Notes under the pieces: model-generated
What the model was told of the DNA's origin: nothing
What the model saw: the letters and a program-made list of their open reading frames with translations, nothing else
The model's database searches: none
Assembly (NCBI GenBank): GCA_964490765.1
Contig: CAZBDV010000005.1
Coordinates: forward strand, 1 to 64,000
DNA from: CAZBDV01 sp964490765
Lineage (GTDB): Bacteria; Cloacimonadota; Cloacimonadia; Cloacimonadales; JAJBBL01
Direction: 5' to 3'
DNA: 64,000 nucleotides
Made by a program: the position numbers and the translations under genes
In this document: positions 1-9,071 of the stretch, piece after piece
Position numbering within the stretch: the stretch's first letter is position 1
Layout: the number at the start of each line of letters is the position of its first letter

Positions 1-764
1 ATATCCCCTTCCTGCATCAATTTGATTGTGTAATTGTCCTGAGTTACAGCACCAAGATTTCTCACTGTGATAACATAATCATAGCTGTTAGCAATTGAAG
101 GTGATGTAGGTCCATTGATAGCTATTGCTGCCATGTCATTTTGAATGAACGATCCACCATCGAAGACCAATCTGATCTGTGGTTTGTAAGCAGCTGTAGA
201 TGTAGTCTCCTCATTGGTCTGATCTACTGTATCAGAGCGGCCATACCGCATGCCATTGGGTGCATCATAAATCCACTGTTGTCCGGAAGAATTATAGTTA
301 TCGAGTAAGCCAAAGGCCGTATCGATAAGAATATTATCGGTCCCATTCCACTCGAAGTCTGTAGTGAAGGTCATCATAAACCAGTCACCAGCAACCGGCG
401 TCAATGCCGGGTTGGTATAAACCGTCTCGAACGGTCCATTATCGTGGGCGGAAGCATCATTAGCTGTAGTATGTTTAACACGAATAATGAAATTCGGCAG
501 AGCATGGATCGGAGCATCGGTTACATAAAAACCGATCTCTTCGAGAGTAGCCGGTCCGCCAAAGCCTGTCTCGTTAATTTCCGTCGCAGTATAAACAGAC
601 TGGCTTCTCAGACTCTTATAGAAAATGTTGAAGGGAGCAGCACCGGTCGTTGTGTTTGTATCGGTACCTTCTCCCAGATCGATCATTGTGGTCTGGCCAC
701 TTAATAGTGTCCCCATACCTACAATCATGATAATGAATAGTAGTTTGAATAGTCGTAGTCTCAT
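1..764 (-). CDS. Secreted protein, N-terminal part only (cut by window edge)
   Basis: The reading frame is open from an ATG at 764 to the first base of the window (254 codons), so the C-terminus is missing. An AAGGAG ribosome site lies about 8 bases before the ATG. The N-terminus is a signal peptide: basic MRLRLFK, then a hydrophobic stretch ending near LLSGQ. The mature part begins with an acidic, Thr-rich stretch and looks like the beta-rich surface proteins common in the FCB group. Around residues 220-250 there is a CARDB-like segment containing YDYVITVRNLGAVTQDNY. No enzyme motif is visible. A sorting domain would lie outside the window. A secreted adhesin or structural protein is likely; the function is unknown. 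Confidence 0.8.
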   Translation of the reverse strand, partial: MRLRLFKLLFIIMIVGMGTLLSGQTTMIDLGEGTDTNTTTGAAPFNIFYKSLRSQSVYTATEINETGFGGPATLEEIGFYVTDAPIHALPNFIIRVKHTTANDASAHDNGPFETVYTNPALTPVAGDWFMMTFTTDFEWNGTDNILIDTAFGLLDNYNSSGQQWIYDAPNGMRYGRSDTVDQTNEETTSTAAYKPQIRLVFDGGSFIQNDMAAIAINGPTSPSIANSYDYVITVRNLGAVTQDNYTIKLMQEGD

Positions 765-878
765 CAAGTCACTCCTTGTTATTGTGATTGGTTAATCTAT
801 TTATGGGGCCCGTATTTATGATGTAACAACACCAAAGCCCTCGTTACTCTTATAGTAATGACATTTTACGCGAGATAT

Positions 879-904
879 CTTGACACTTTGTGTCTGTATC
901 AAGA
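879..904. promoter_or_regulatory. Inverted repeat, possible operator
   Basis: A dyad with inner arms GACAC/GTGTC around TTT (882-894) and imperfect outer arms CTTGA/TCAAG. It overlaps a TTGACA box (880-885). The position, between divergent genes, suits a protein binding site. This is inference from symmetry alone. Confidence 0.25.
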
Positions 905-950
905 CTCGAAATTGTATCACATATCAACATTATTTATTATGCTCCTCACA

Positions 951-972
951 GGTGCCTCATCAGGCACTTTTA
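951..972 (+). terminator. Short hairpin followed by T run
   Basis: GTGCCT (952-957) pairs with AGGCAC (962-967) over a CATC loop and is followed by TTTT on the plus strand. The six-pair stem is weak, and no plus-strand gene is recognised upstream, so it may be chance or may end a short untranslated transcript. Confidence 0.2.
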
Positions 973-1210
973 TAACCGATTCTAACTAAAGGCCTTTGTT
1001 TAATTCTTAATGCATTATGTCAACCCATTTTTTGGAATCCTGACAGGAGCCATTGCTCTCCGATACTGGATTGAAGCGGACTGGACGAAATCACGGAGTA
1101 ACTTTCCGTATCTCATATTAGTGAGATTACTACCAGAAAAACATATAATATTGACAGCTCTACCCAGATTCAATTCCCTGAAATCAGAAATGACAGAGAG
1201 GAAGGGATAG

Positions 1211-1657
1211 ATGCGAGTTTTTACGAACAGAGCAGCAAGACACAATTATTTCTTTTTAGACGAGATAGAAGCCGGTATCGTTCTGGTTGGCACCGAGATA
1301 AAATCGATCAGAATGGGTAAGGTGAATTTCAAGGATAGTTATGCCAGAGTTGAGAATGGCGAGGTATGGTTATACAATCTGCATATAAGCCCCTATGATA
1401 AAGGAAATGTTTTTAATCATGATCCCGAGCGAAAGAGGAAACTCCTCTTAAATCGTCACGAGATTCGTCGTCTGACTAAAAAGACGGAGGAGCAGGGGCT
1501 TACTTTGATCCCGAAAGAGATATACATCAATGATGAGGGGCTCTGCAAGGTAATGCTAGTAATAGCGAAAGGTAAGAAGCGATACGACAAACGAGAAGAC
1601 ATCCAGAAGCGTGATCTGGAGAGAGAGTCTGATCGTAAGAGTAAGTATGATGTTTAA
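1211..1657 (+). CDS. smpB: SsrA-binding protein SmpB
   Basis: SmpB binds tmRNA and delivers it to stalled ribosomes for trans-translation. The 148-residue product has the family's usual length and motifs: N-terminal NRAARHNYFF, then GTEIKSIRMGKVNFKDSYAR, the NLHISPY stretch, FNHDPERKRKLLL, and near the C-terminus AKGKKRYDKRED followed by the basic tail that enters the decoding site. A purine-rich GAGAGGAAGGGAT precedes the ATG. The gene stands alone, with tpx converging from the right and a hairpin between them. The tmRNA gene itself is not in this window. Confidence 0.96.
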   Translation: MRVFTNRAARHNYFFLDEIEAGIVLVGTEIKSIRMGKVNFKDSYARVENGEVWLYNLHISPYDKGNVFNHDPERKRKLLLNRHEIRRLTKKTEEQGLTLIPKEIYINDEGLCKVMLVIAKGKKRYDKREDIQKRDLERESDRKSKYDV

Positions 1658-1662
1658 AGATA

Positions 1663-1697
1663 AAGGGAGGGATATATTGTTTCCCTCCCTTCTATTT
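1663..1697. terminator. Hairpin between convergent smpB and tpx
   Basis: Ten-pair stem AAGGGAGGGA (1663-1672) / TCCCTCCCTT (1682-1691) with a nine-base loop. Pyrimidine-rich, T-containing sequence flanks it on both strands, so it could end both smpB (+) and tpx (-). The T tract on the plus strand is interrupted. Confidence 0.6.
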
Positions 1698-1725
1698 ATC
1701 AACTGTATTTAACGAGTAGCAACGA

Positions 1726-2229
1726 TTATTTTTTGAATGCTTCCAGTACCTTATTATAATCGGGTTCGTTGCCAATTTCCGGTACTAACTGAGTATAGAC
1801 AACATTCTGATCTTTATCTAAACCCACAACAGCCCTGGCGAGCAAGCCTTTCATCGGGCCGGAGGTAATCAGAAGTCCATAATCCTTACCAAATTCTGGA
1901 GATCTGAAAGCAGAGAGGGGAATAATGCTCTTCAATCCCTCTGCTGCACAATATCTCTGCAGTGCAAAAGGGAGATCGTGTGATACACCCAGAACATAGG
2001 TATTTGATAATTTATCTGCCGCTTCGTTAAATTTACGAACAGACATTGCACATACCGGAGTATCTATACTGGGGAATATGTTCAATATGATGTTCTTACC
2101 TTTGAAATCATCTATAGTAGTATCAGTGAGATCAGATTTTGTCAGCTTGAAAGGAGGTGCCTTTGTACCTCTTTGTGGCAAATCACCAATCAGTTGAACC
2201 GGCTTACCTTTCAGTTTTACTTCTGCCAT
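1726..2229 (-). CDS. tpx: Thiol peroxidase (Tpx, atypical 2-Cys peroxiredoxin)
   Basis: A lipid and hydrogen peroxide reductase using thioredoxin. The 167-residue product matches Tpx in length. The peroxidatic cysteine is Cys60 in SIDTPVCAMSVRKFN. The resolving cysteine is Cys94 in LPFALQRYC. The N-terminal FKL..SDL..T..DF.GK core is also present. GGAGGTTATC sits directly before the ATG, a strong ribosome site. The gene converges on smpB and is followed upstream by the MGMT gene on the same strand. It probably serves oxidative-stress defence in an anaerobe. Confidence 0.95.
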   Translation of the reverse strand: MAEVKLKGKPVQLIGDLPQRGTKAPPFKLTKSDLTDTTIDDFKGKNIILNIFPSIDTPVCAMSVRKFNEAADKLSNTYVLGVSHDLPFALQRYCAAEGLKSIIPLSAFRSPEFGKDYGLLITSGPMKGLLARAVVGLDKDQNVVYTQLVPEIGNEPDYNKVLEAFKK

Positions 2230-2298
2230 GATAACCTCCTTGATTATCGTTTTAGTTTCAATCTAATGTTTTTCGGCATTGAGGCAAAGATATTCTTT

Positions 2299-2790
2299 CT
2301 AAGGATGTATGAGCAGGGCACGCTCCATTTTCAGTAATTGATGTTTTAGCTTCAACCCGGCAGAAAACCCACCTGGTGATCTATCTGCTCTGATCACTCT
2401 ATGACACGGAATTATCAGAAGGAAGGGATTCTGGCCACAGGCGTTCCCAACCGCCCTGGCAGCCGAATACCTTTTTGCTTGCCGGGCAATATAAGTGTAG
2501 GACCTTGTCTCTCCGAAAGGAATTTCGCTTAACAGTCTCCAGACAGTTTTCTGGAAGAGTGTATAGTTCTCCAGATATAATGGTAAACTAAACACCTTCC
2601 TTTGTCCGGAAAAGTATTCATCAAGCTGTTTGACAGTCTCTCTGATAATTGAGTTCTTATCATTCTCTTTCCCTGAATCTTTGACCCTGTATGAGACAGT
2701 GTGAAGCCAGTCAGCAGAAGCTCTGATCGTCAGTATCCCGAAAGGAGATTGATAATCATATTGAGATATCTCATTCATATTAGTTATCAT
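2299..2790 (-). CDS. ogt: Methylated-DNA--protein-cysteine methyltransferase
   Basis: A suicide DNA repair enzyme that moves the methyl group from O6-methylguanine onto its own cysteine. The 163-residue product has the N-terminal RNase H-like domain (residues about 1-75). A C-terminal winged-helix part follows, with FQKTVWRLLSEIPFGETRSY, the arginine-finger region ARAVGNACGQNP, and the active site PCHRVI (Cys129). A second ATG four codons in (MNEIS) is an alternative start; neither has a strong ribosome site. Whether it is Ogt or Ada-C type cannot be told from the sequence alone. Confidence 0.93.
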   Translation of the reverse strand: MITNMNEISQYDYQSPFGILTIRASADWLHTVSYRVKDSGKENDKNSIIRETVKQLDEYFSGQRKVFSLPLYLENYTLFQKTVWRLLSEIPFGETRSYTYIARQAKRYSAARAVGNACGQNPFLLIIPCHRVIRADRSPGGFSAGLKLKHQLLKMERALLIHP

Positions 2791-2985
2791 TATAGTTCAT
2801 TGTTTATCCTTTTAAGATGCTAACGATATTGATAATCTGTCAAGGATTCTCCATTACCTGGCCGAAGGTTATCAACTTTAACATCATCATCAAAAGATGG
2901 TACGAAATCAAGTCAAGTCTCTGATAACAAAGATTTTCTTTACAAATATTTAATACCTGGATTGATAGTTTATCTGAGGAAAATT

Positions 2986-4134
2986 ATGAGTGGTAAGGAA
3001 AAGAACATCTTCTGGGTAGCTGGAGAAAACTCGGGGGATCTTCATGCATCAATGGTGATCAAAGCTCTAAATGAGCGGGGAAACAACTATCATCACCTCG
3101 GGATTGGTGGCCATCGCATGCAGGCTCACGGGTTCAAATCGATGTTCCCCTTTCAGAAGTTCTCTATAATGGGTTTTCTGGAGGTTGTCCAGAGTTTGCC
3201 ATTCATCTGGCGTGTCGAACAGAAGATCTATAAGATCCTGGAGAACATAAAACCGGATTTAGTTGTCCTGGTGGATTATCCCGGCTTCAATCTCCGTTTA
3301 GCCAGGCGTGCCTACGATCTTGATATACCGGTTCTCTATTTTATCTGTCCCCAATTCTGGGCCTGGCGACACAGCCGGGTCAAGCAGTTGAAAGAGAACA
3401 CCAATTTTGTCGCTTCTATCCTCCCGTTTGAGAAGGAGTCACTTGACATTCATAGAGTAACCTCGGCATATGTCGGTCACCCTATAGCAGAAGAGATCAA
3501 GATCGAAGTAGACCGTGAACAATTTGCCCGCACTTTTGGACTTGACCCTGATAAAGAGTGGATTGGATTCATGCCTGGCAGTCGCGATTCGGAAATCATA
3601 AAGATGCTTCCCGCATTTATCGATGCGATCAAAAGGTTTCGTACCGACGAATTCCAATTTCTGGTTTCCAAGGCACATACGGTGAATCATGAACTCTTTA
3701 TGAGCTATTTCCCTGAAAATATTTTGAAGAGGGTCTTTCTTATTGACGGTTATATGTATGAAATGATTAAATATTCACGGTTTATGGTTGTTACCTCCGG
3801 TACAGCCACTCTGGAGACTGCCTATATCGGTACCCCCTTTATCATAGTATATAAATCGAGCAGACTCTCTTACTCCATCGCCAGAAGACTGGTCAGAATC
3901 AAACGAATCGGCCTGCCGAATATAATATTGGAGAATGATATAGTACCGGAATTGATTCAGGATGAGGTTACCGGTGAAAATATCTATACCAGGATACTCG
4001 AATTCCTTAATAACAGAGAAGAATATGAAAAAATGGCTGCAGAACTGGCCAGGGTTAGAGAGATGCTCAGCGAAAAAAAGGCCTCACAGGAAGTAGCCTC
4101 GATCATTGAGGAAATGGTAAATGAAGAAAGGTGA
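2986..4134 (+). CDS. lpxB: Lipid-A-disaccharide synthase LpxB
   Basis: GT19 enzyme joining UDP-2,3-diacylglucosamine and lipid X to form the lipid A disaccharide on the cytoplasmic face of the inner membrane. I place the start at the ATG at 2986, giving 382 residues, the usual family length, with GAGGA eight bases upstream. An upstream in-frame TTG at 2962 would add eight residues without a better ribosome site. Visible motifs are GENSGDLHAS near the N-terminus, VDYPGFNLRLA, CPQFWAWR, GFMPGSRDSEI and the donor site TSGTATLETA. The 3' end overlaps the next gene by 14 bases. Its presence supports an LPS-bearing outer membrane. Confidence 0.96.
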   Translation: MSGKEKNIFWVAGENSGDLHASMVIKALNERGNNYHHLGIGGHRMQAHGFKSMFPFQKFSIMGFLEVVQSLPFIWRVEQKIYKILENIKPDLVVLVDYPGFNLRLARRAYDLDIPVLYFICPQFWAWRHSRVKQLKENTNFVASILPFEKESLDIHRVTSAYVGHPIAEEIKIEVDREQFARTFGLDPDKEWIGFMPGSRDSEIIKMLPAFIDAIKRFRTDEFQFLVSKAHTVNHELFMSYFPENILKRVFLIDGYMYEMIKYSRFMVVTSGTATLETAYIGTPFIIVYKSSRLSYSIARRLVRIKRIGLPNIILENDIVPELIQDEVTGENIYTRILEFLNNREEYEKMAAELARVREMLSEKKASQEVASIIEEMVNEER

Positions 4135-4771
4135 ACCCTTTTTGATAAATACCATTCTCTTGCTGGAGAAATATGTGGTTAAGTATCTAACGCTTCTTTT
4201 AGGTAAGAGTCTGATCTTCCGTGAACATACTCCCCGTCCCGGAACCCCCTGTATCTATCTCTTCTGGCACCGCAATATTATCCCCTTAATGTATCTTTAC
4301 CGCAATCAACAGGTGATTATCATTATCTCACAATCACGTGACGGCGAAATCATTGCCGGTCCGGTTGAACTTATGGGTTACAAAACTGTTAGAGGTTCCT
4401 CAACTCGAGGAGGAACCGAAGCCCTTTATCAGCTGGTTAAATCGGCTGGCAATCAGAGTATAGCAGTAACACCCGACGGTCCGGTCGGCCCCAGGGAAGT
4501 TATGAAGAAGAGTGTCCTGTTTATTGCTTATCATACGAAACTTCCTCTCATTCCCATGGCAGTTGATATCGACAGAGAATGGCTTTTCCCTACCTGGGAC
4601 CTTTTTCGAGTTCCCAAACCGAAAGGTGTCGTAAATATCTCTTATGGTAACCCTTATTACGTAAAGGATAAAGATAACTTAGATAAACAACTGGCAGATC
4701 TCCAGTTCGAAATGGACAGGTTACAGTTTATGAATCGGGAATGGGGAATAGTAAGAAAACAGGGTAGTTAA
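4121..4771 (+). CDS. DUF374 lysophospholipid acyltransferase family protein
   Basis: A 216-residue member of the DUF374 branch of the LPLAT acyltransferase superfamily. Motifs in order are LFWHRNIIPLMYL (the H-bearing catalytic block), SQSRDGEIIAGPVE, RGSSTRGGTEAL and TPDGPVGPR. An N-terminal hydrophobic segment probably anchors it at the inner membrane. The exact acyl acceptor is not known for most of this family. Its 14-base overlap with lpxB implies translational coupling and a role in lipid A or LPS-core acylation, which is inference. Confidence 0.88.
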   Translation: MKKGEPFLINTILLLEKYVVKYLTLLLGKSLIFREHTPRPGTPCIYLFWHRNIIPLMYLYRNQQVIIIISQSRDGEIIAGPVELMGYKTVRGSSTRGGTEALYQLVKSAGNQSIAVTPDGPVGPREVMKKSVLFIAYHTKLPLIPMAVDIDREWLFPTWDLFRVPKPKGVVNISYGNPYYVKDKDNLDKQLADLQFEMDRLQFMNREWGIVRKQGS

Positions 4772-4851
4772 GTGACGCTTAAAAGATCGAGTCTTTCGAA
4801 TATAAGACAGAAAAGTAGAATAATAAAGAAATATAATAGAGGAGCAAAAAG

Positions 4852-6048
4852 ATGAAATTGTCACAAAGAGCTTATGATGTTCAGGAATCACCGATCAGAA
4901 AATTGATGCCATACGCCAATGAAGCCAAAAAGAGAGGCATCAAGGTATATCATCTCAATATAGGCCAGCCTGATATTGAGACACCATCTATCATGATGAA
5001 AGCCTATCATAACTTCAATGAGAAGGTATTAGGCTACGGCCCGTCACAGGGTATCGAAGTGTATCGTCAGGGACTGGCAAAGTATTATCAGAAAAAGGGA
5101 TTGGGGGTCAGTTCGGACAATATCATAGTCACCGTTGCCGGGTCAGAGGCTGTGACTTTTGCCCTGAATGTTACCTGTAATCCTGGGGATGAGATTATCG
5201 TTCCAGAGCCATTTTACACTAATTACAATGGATTCTCTACTCTGTCAGGGGTCAAAATCATTCCTCTGACTACCTTTGCAGAAGATGGATTCTCACTACC
5301 AGAAAGAGATAAGATTGCCAGACTTATTACCTCCAGGACGAAAGCTATCCTGATCTGTAATCCCGGCAACCCTACCGGTACTGTCTATACTGAAGAGGAA
5401 CTGCAGCGGATTGTCGAGTTAGCAAAAGAACACGAGCTTTTCGTCATTTCTGATGAGGTTTACAGGGAATTTGTCTATGACGGGTTGAAGCACACCAGTA
5501 TATTGAGCTTTGAGGAGATAGCAGACCGGTCAATCGTTGTGGACAGTATCTCCAAACGGTATAGTGCCTGTGGAGCCAGAGTAGGTTGTATTGTATCTCG
5601 TAATCAGGAGTTGATGGCTGCTGTCTTGAAATTTGCCCAGGCTAGACTCTGTCCTCCCACCATTGACCAGGTTGCAGCAAATGCCTGTTTAGAACTCGGT
5701 GAAGACTATTTTGAACAGATTATAGAGGAATACACGAAACGGCGTGATCTGGTTTTTAGTGAATTAGAGAATGACCCCGATATCATATGTACCAAACCGG
5801 GCGGTGCTTTCTATATATTCCCTGAACTTCCGGTCAAGGATGCTGAAAAATTTGTAATCTGGCTTCTCAGTAAGTTCGAGATCGATGGAGAGACCGTAAT
5901 GGCAGCTCCGGCAGAGGGATTCTATGCGACGCCGGGAGAGGGTAAGAGCGGGATAAGGATAGCTTATGTGCTTAATACCGAGTCACTTGCTAAAGCGATG
6001 AATATCCTTCTGAGAGGCTTAGAAGCTTACAGGGATATCGAAGAATAG
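4852..6048 (+). CDS. PLP-dependent class I/II aminotransferase (aspartate-aminotransferase-like)
   Basis: A fold-type I aminotransferase of 398 residues. The pyridoxal phosphate lysine is Lys235 in DSISKRYSACGARVG. Other family marks are LNIGQPDIETP, YGPSQG near residue 65, NPGNPTGTVYTEEEL, ISDEVYREF and the substrate-carboxylate arginine in SGIRIAYV. GAGGAGCAAAAAG precedes the ATG, an excellent ribosome site. Aspartate is the most likely substrate from overall resemblance, but alanine or aromatic specificity cannot be excluded. It may begin a new transcription unit, since 80 bases separate it from the DUF374 gene. Confidence 0.9.
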   Translation: MKLSQRAYDVQESPIRKLMPYANEAKKRGIKVYHLNIGQPDIETPSIMMKAYHNFNEKVLGYGPSQGIEVYRQGLAKYYQKKGLGVSSDNIIVTVAGSEAVTFALNVTCNPGDEIIVPEPFYTNYNGFSTLSGVKIIPLTTFAEDGFSLPERDKIARLITSRTKAILICNPGNPTGTVYTEEELQRIVELAKEHELFVISDEVYREFVYDGLKHTSILSFEEIADRSIVVDSISKRYSACGARVGCIVSRNQELMAAVLKFAQARLCPPTIDQVAANACLELGEDYFEQIIEEYTKRRDLVFSELENDPDIICTKPGGAFYIFPELPVKDAEKFVIWLLSKFEIDGETVMAAPAEGFYATPGEGKSGIRIAYVLNTESLAKAMNILLRGLEAYRDIEE

Positions 6049-6142
6049 TAAATATTGGATCATTTTTTAATTGATTGCCTGGTAAATGAAAAGCAGTTAG
6101 AGTTCTGTGTGTAATCAGAAGTAAAGGAAAGAAGTTAACTCT

Positions 6143-6982
6143 ATGGCAGATATACTCCTGGATAGAATGTTCGGTAAGGTCAATCTCGATGAAAGAGTAT
6201 TGGATAATCTGCTCGAATTGCAGAGACTGAACCTGAATCTGGAACTATGCATAACCGATTCCCGATATCTTTTTGAAAAATTCTGTACGGCAGAAAGCCT
6301 GCTGCGCCTGAAAATCGCTGAATTGAACCTTAAATCTAATTTTCATCTCCCTTTCTATGGCCTGCAATTGGGATGTAAAGACCACTATATCAGGGAGCTG
6401 TCACTCAAGCTGATTATGCAGGGATTACACCTGGCCGCCGAATTACAGATTCCCAGATCTATAATGCATCTATCCTTTCCCCCCTATATACCGATAAAAG
6501 GACAACAGAAATGGCTGGATAGCTTCTACCGCAATCTGGAAAAGATCCTCGAATATTGTCAGCAGAAGAATATAACACTCCTGTTAGAGAATACTCACGA
6601 GCATCTTCCGGAAATCTTTTCCAGTATCTTTGAAAATTACCCGACAGGATATCTCGCCATGTGTCTCGATATTGCTCATATCTACTGTTATTCTCCGGCA
6701 TCTTTCGCTGAATGGTGGTCTGCCTGTAGTGATAATATTAAGGTCATTCATTTGAGCGATAATTACGGAGATGAGGATAGTCATCTCCCTCTCGGAGATG
6801 GTAAGATCGATTTCAGAGAGCTTTTCGATGCCAGTGCAGGGAAAGACCTTACTTACACACTGGAAACTGATGTTACCGGTTTTGCAAAATCACTGGAATA
6901 TATTAGAGAACTATTGCCTGAAAAGTACAATAACAGACAGTCAGACAGTTCACGCGAATGTATCGATTCTAACGGGAGATAA
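6143..6982 (+). CDS. Sugar phosphate isomerase/epimerase-like TIM barrel protein
   Basis: A 279-residue protein of the xylose-isomerase-like / AP endonuclease family 2 superfamily. Metal-ligand motifs occur at the usual barrel strands: NFHLPFYG, HLSFPPY, LLLENTHE, CLDIAHIY and HLSDNYGDEDSHLPLGDGKIDF, with a final glutamate in YTLETD. It is shorter than true xylose isomerase and lacks endonuclease-IV features I would trust, so the substrate is unknown. ligA begins four bases after its stop, so the two are probably cotranscribed. A DNA-repair role cannot be ruled out from that linkage. Confidence 0.8.
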   Translation: MADILLDRMFGKVNLDERVLDNLLELQRLNLNLELCITDSRYLFEKFCTAESLLRLKIAELNLKSNFHLPFYGLQLGCKDHYIRELSLKLIMQGLHLAAELQIPRSIMHLSFPPYIPIKGQQKWLDSFYRNLEKILEYCQQKNITLLLENTHEHLPEIFSSIFENYPTGYLAMCLDIAHIYCYSPASFAEWWSACSDNIKVIHLSDNYGDEDSHLPLGDGKIDFRELFDASAGKDLTYTLETDVTGFAKSLEYIRELLPEKYNNRQSDSSRECIDSNGR

Positions 6983-6986
6983 AGCA

Positions 6987-8984
6987 ATGACTGCAGAAGA
7001 GAAGAAAGCACGTCAGGAGATCAAAAGATTGAGGAAATTGATCGAAAAACACAACCAGCTCTACTATCTCTTTGCTGAACCAGAAATCAGTGATTACGAG
7101 TATGATCAGATGCTGAAACGTCTGGCCGAACTGGAAGAGAGATATCCAGAGTTCAAGAGTAAAACATCCCCGACATCAGAGGTTGGGAGTGATATCAGGC
7201 CAGCAGCAGAAGTCATAGAACACAGAGTCAGAATGTTCAGTCTGGAAAATGCCTACAGTCTGGAGGAAGTAGAGTCCTTTCTGGATAGAGCTGCCAAAAA
7301 AACGGGACAGTTATTCCATCCCGTTACCCTGGAGTTGAAGATCGATGGATTCAGTATAAATCTCTATTATGAAGATGGGAGGTTACAATATGCCACTACC
7401 CGCGGAGATGGATATAAGGGGGAGGTTGTAACTGAAAATGTTCGGATGATAGATTCCATTCCCCTAAAGATCGAATACAAAGAACCTATCGAAGTCAGAG
7501 GTGAGATCTTTCTCCCTCTCAGTGAATTTCTCAGGATAAACCGTGAGAGAGAAGAGCGGGGTGAGAAGAACTTCGCTAACCCCCGTAATGCTGCAGCTGG
7601 AACAATCAAGGTAAAGAACAGCCAGCTGGTCGCAGAACGTAAACTCGACTCACTGATCTATTCTGTCGGCTATTTTGAAAAAAGTGACATAAATACACAA
7701 TGCGAGCTTCTGGAATTCCTGAAACAACAAGGTTTCAGAATCAGCCCTTATAATGTCTTAGCCAGAAGATTCAGCGAGATAAGAGATTATTGCCTGAAAT
7801 GGGAAGCACGTCGCTCCGAATTAGAATACGAAATAGACGGGGTAGTGATCAAGATCAATGATATGTATCTCCAGCGGGAACTGGGATTTACCGATAAAAG
7901 CCCACGCTGGGCAGTAGCTTATAAATTTAAAGCTGAAGAGAAGAGCACCCAGCTTCTCGATGTCAGCTTTCAGGTCGGCCGAACCGGAGCTGTAACTCCG
8001 GTCGCTATATTAGAACCGGTTTATATTGCCGGCTCAACCGTATCGCGAGCCACTCTCCATAACGAAGAGGAGATTGCCAGGCTTGACCTTCATTATGGCG
8101 ACAGAGTTACTCTCGTCAAATCGGGCGATATCATCCCAAAGATACTGAGAGCTGAAACAGAACACCGCTCTCCGGAAGCAGAGAGAGTTAACTTCCCCCG
8201 CAAGTGTCCAGAATGCCATACTCCATTAACACGAGAACCGGAAGGGGTTATCCGCTACTGTAATAATATTAATTGCCCGGCACAGATACAGCGCCGAATA
8301 GAGCATTTCGTATCACGAAAAGCTATGGATATTGAAGGGCTGGGCGAAGCTCTCATAGCAAAATTCCTGGAAAAGGGTATCATCAGCAAGTTGGAAGATA
8401 TATACCGCCTTGATTATCAAAAAGTACTGCAACTGGATAAACTCGGTGAACGATCGGTTTACAATCTGAAACAGGCTATAGAAAAATCATTGCAGCAACC
8501 GTTCGATCGTATTCTCTTCGCCCTCGGTATTCGCTATGTAGGTGATAAAACAGCAAAGATAATAACCGAACACTTCAGTGATCTGGAGTCTTTACTGCAG
8601 GCCGAAGTCAAAGATTTTCTGCAGGTAGAAGAGATCGGCGATAAAATCGCTCAATCTCTCTATGACTTCCTGCATAACGAAGAGAGTCTCAATACTATAA
8701 GAGCCTTACAGGAGGCAGGCCTGTCTTTCAAAGCGGAAAAAAAGCCTACAGGTGACAAGCTCCAGGGAAAAAGTTTTTTAATAACAGGCACATTAAGTCG
8801 TTACACCAGAGAAGAAGCAGAGAAGAGGATAGAGGAATCGGGTGGAAGGGTAATCTCTTCAGTGAGCAAGAAACTCGATTACCTCATAGTAGGAGAAAAA
8901 CCGGGCTCCAAGCTTCAAAAAGCGAGTAAAATCCCGACAGTGAAGATTATAAATGAAGAAGAATTCGAACAGTTACTTGATTAG
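6987..8984 (+). CDS. ligA: NAD-dependent DNA ligase LigA
   Basis: Seals nicks in DNA replication and repair using NAD+. The start is the ATG at 6987, preceded by GGGAG; the frame stays open further upstream, but that part overlaps the previous gene and carries no homology. The 665-residue product has the Ia domain (LYYLFAEPEISDYEYDQML) and the adenylation lysine Lys118 in LELKIDG. The OB region, the four-cysteine zinc finger (Cys407, Cys410 and two further Cys ending in NCPAQ), helix-hairpin-helix repeats and a C-terminal BRCT domain (about 590-665) follow. All catalytic parts are present. A residue change from the common KxDGxA to KIDGFS is minor. Confidence 0.97.
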   Translation: MTAEEKKARQEIKRLRKLIEKHNQLYYLFAEPEISDYEYDQMLKRLAELEERYPEFKSKTSPTSEVGSDIRPAAEVIEHRVRMFSLENAYSLEEVESFLDRAAKKTGQLFHPVTLELKIDGFSINLYYEDGRLQYATTRGDGYKGEVVTENVRMIDSIPLKIEYKEPIEVRGEIFLPLSEFLRINREREERGEKNFANPRNAAAGTIKVKNSQLVAERKLDSLIYSVGYFEKSDINTQCELLEFLKQQGFRISPYNVLARRFSEIRDYCLKWEARRSELEYEIDGVVIKINDMYLQRELGFTDKSPRWAVAYKFKAEEKSTQLLDVSFQVGRTGAVTPVAILEPVYIAGSTVSRATLHNEEEIARLDLHYGDRVTLVKSGDIIPKILRAETEHRSPEAERVNFPRKCPECHTPLTREPEGVIRYCNNINCPAQIQRRIEHFVSRKAMDIEGLGEALIAKFLEKGIISKLEDIYRLDYQKVLQLDKLGERSVYNLKQAIEKSLQQPFDRILFALGIRYVGDKTAKIITEHFSDLESLLQAEVKDFLQVEEIGDKIAQSLYDFLHNEESLNTIRALQEAGLSFKAEKKPTGDKLQGKSFLITGTLSRYTREEAEKRIEESGGRVISSVSKKLDYLIVGEKPGSKLQKASKIPTVKIINEEEFEQLLD

Positions 8985-9071
8985 ATTATATATGGAAGTT
9001 AAACTGTATTACAGGTTGGTTACTATGCTCCCCGGGAGTATCAACTTCTTCAATGAGCAGGATGTAGATCT

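Larger units (their letters stand above)
765..1210. other. Intergenic region between divergent genes
   Basis: This stretch separates the leftward secreted-protein gene from rightward smpB, so promoters for both should lie here. It holds a dyad at 879-904 and a small hairpin at 951-968. The short open frames at 1010-1245 on both strands show no recognisable protein and no convincing ribosome site. I see no tRNA-like or tmRNA-like structure. Confidence 0.5.

Noticed and set aside
444..704. Plus-strand open frame of 86 codons
   Set aside because: It lies antisense to the partial secreted-protein gene at 1-764, which has a signal peptide and ribosome site; the plus frame has neither.
6771..6986. 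Upstream extension of the ligA frame by 72 codons
   Set aside because: It overlaps the end of the preceding gene in another frame and does not resemble LigA; the ATG at 6987 has a GGGAG site and the correct N-terminus.
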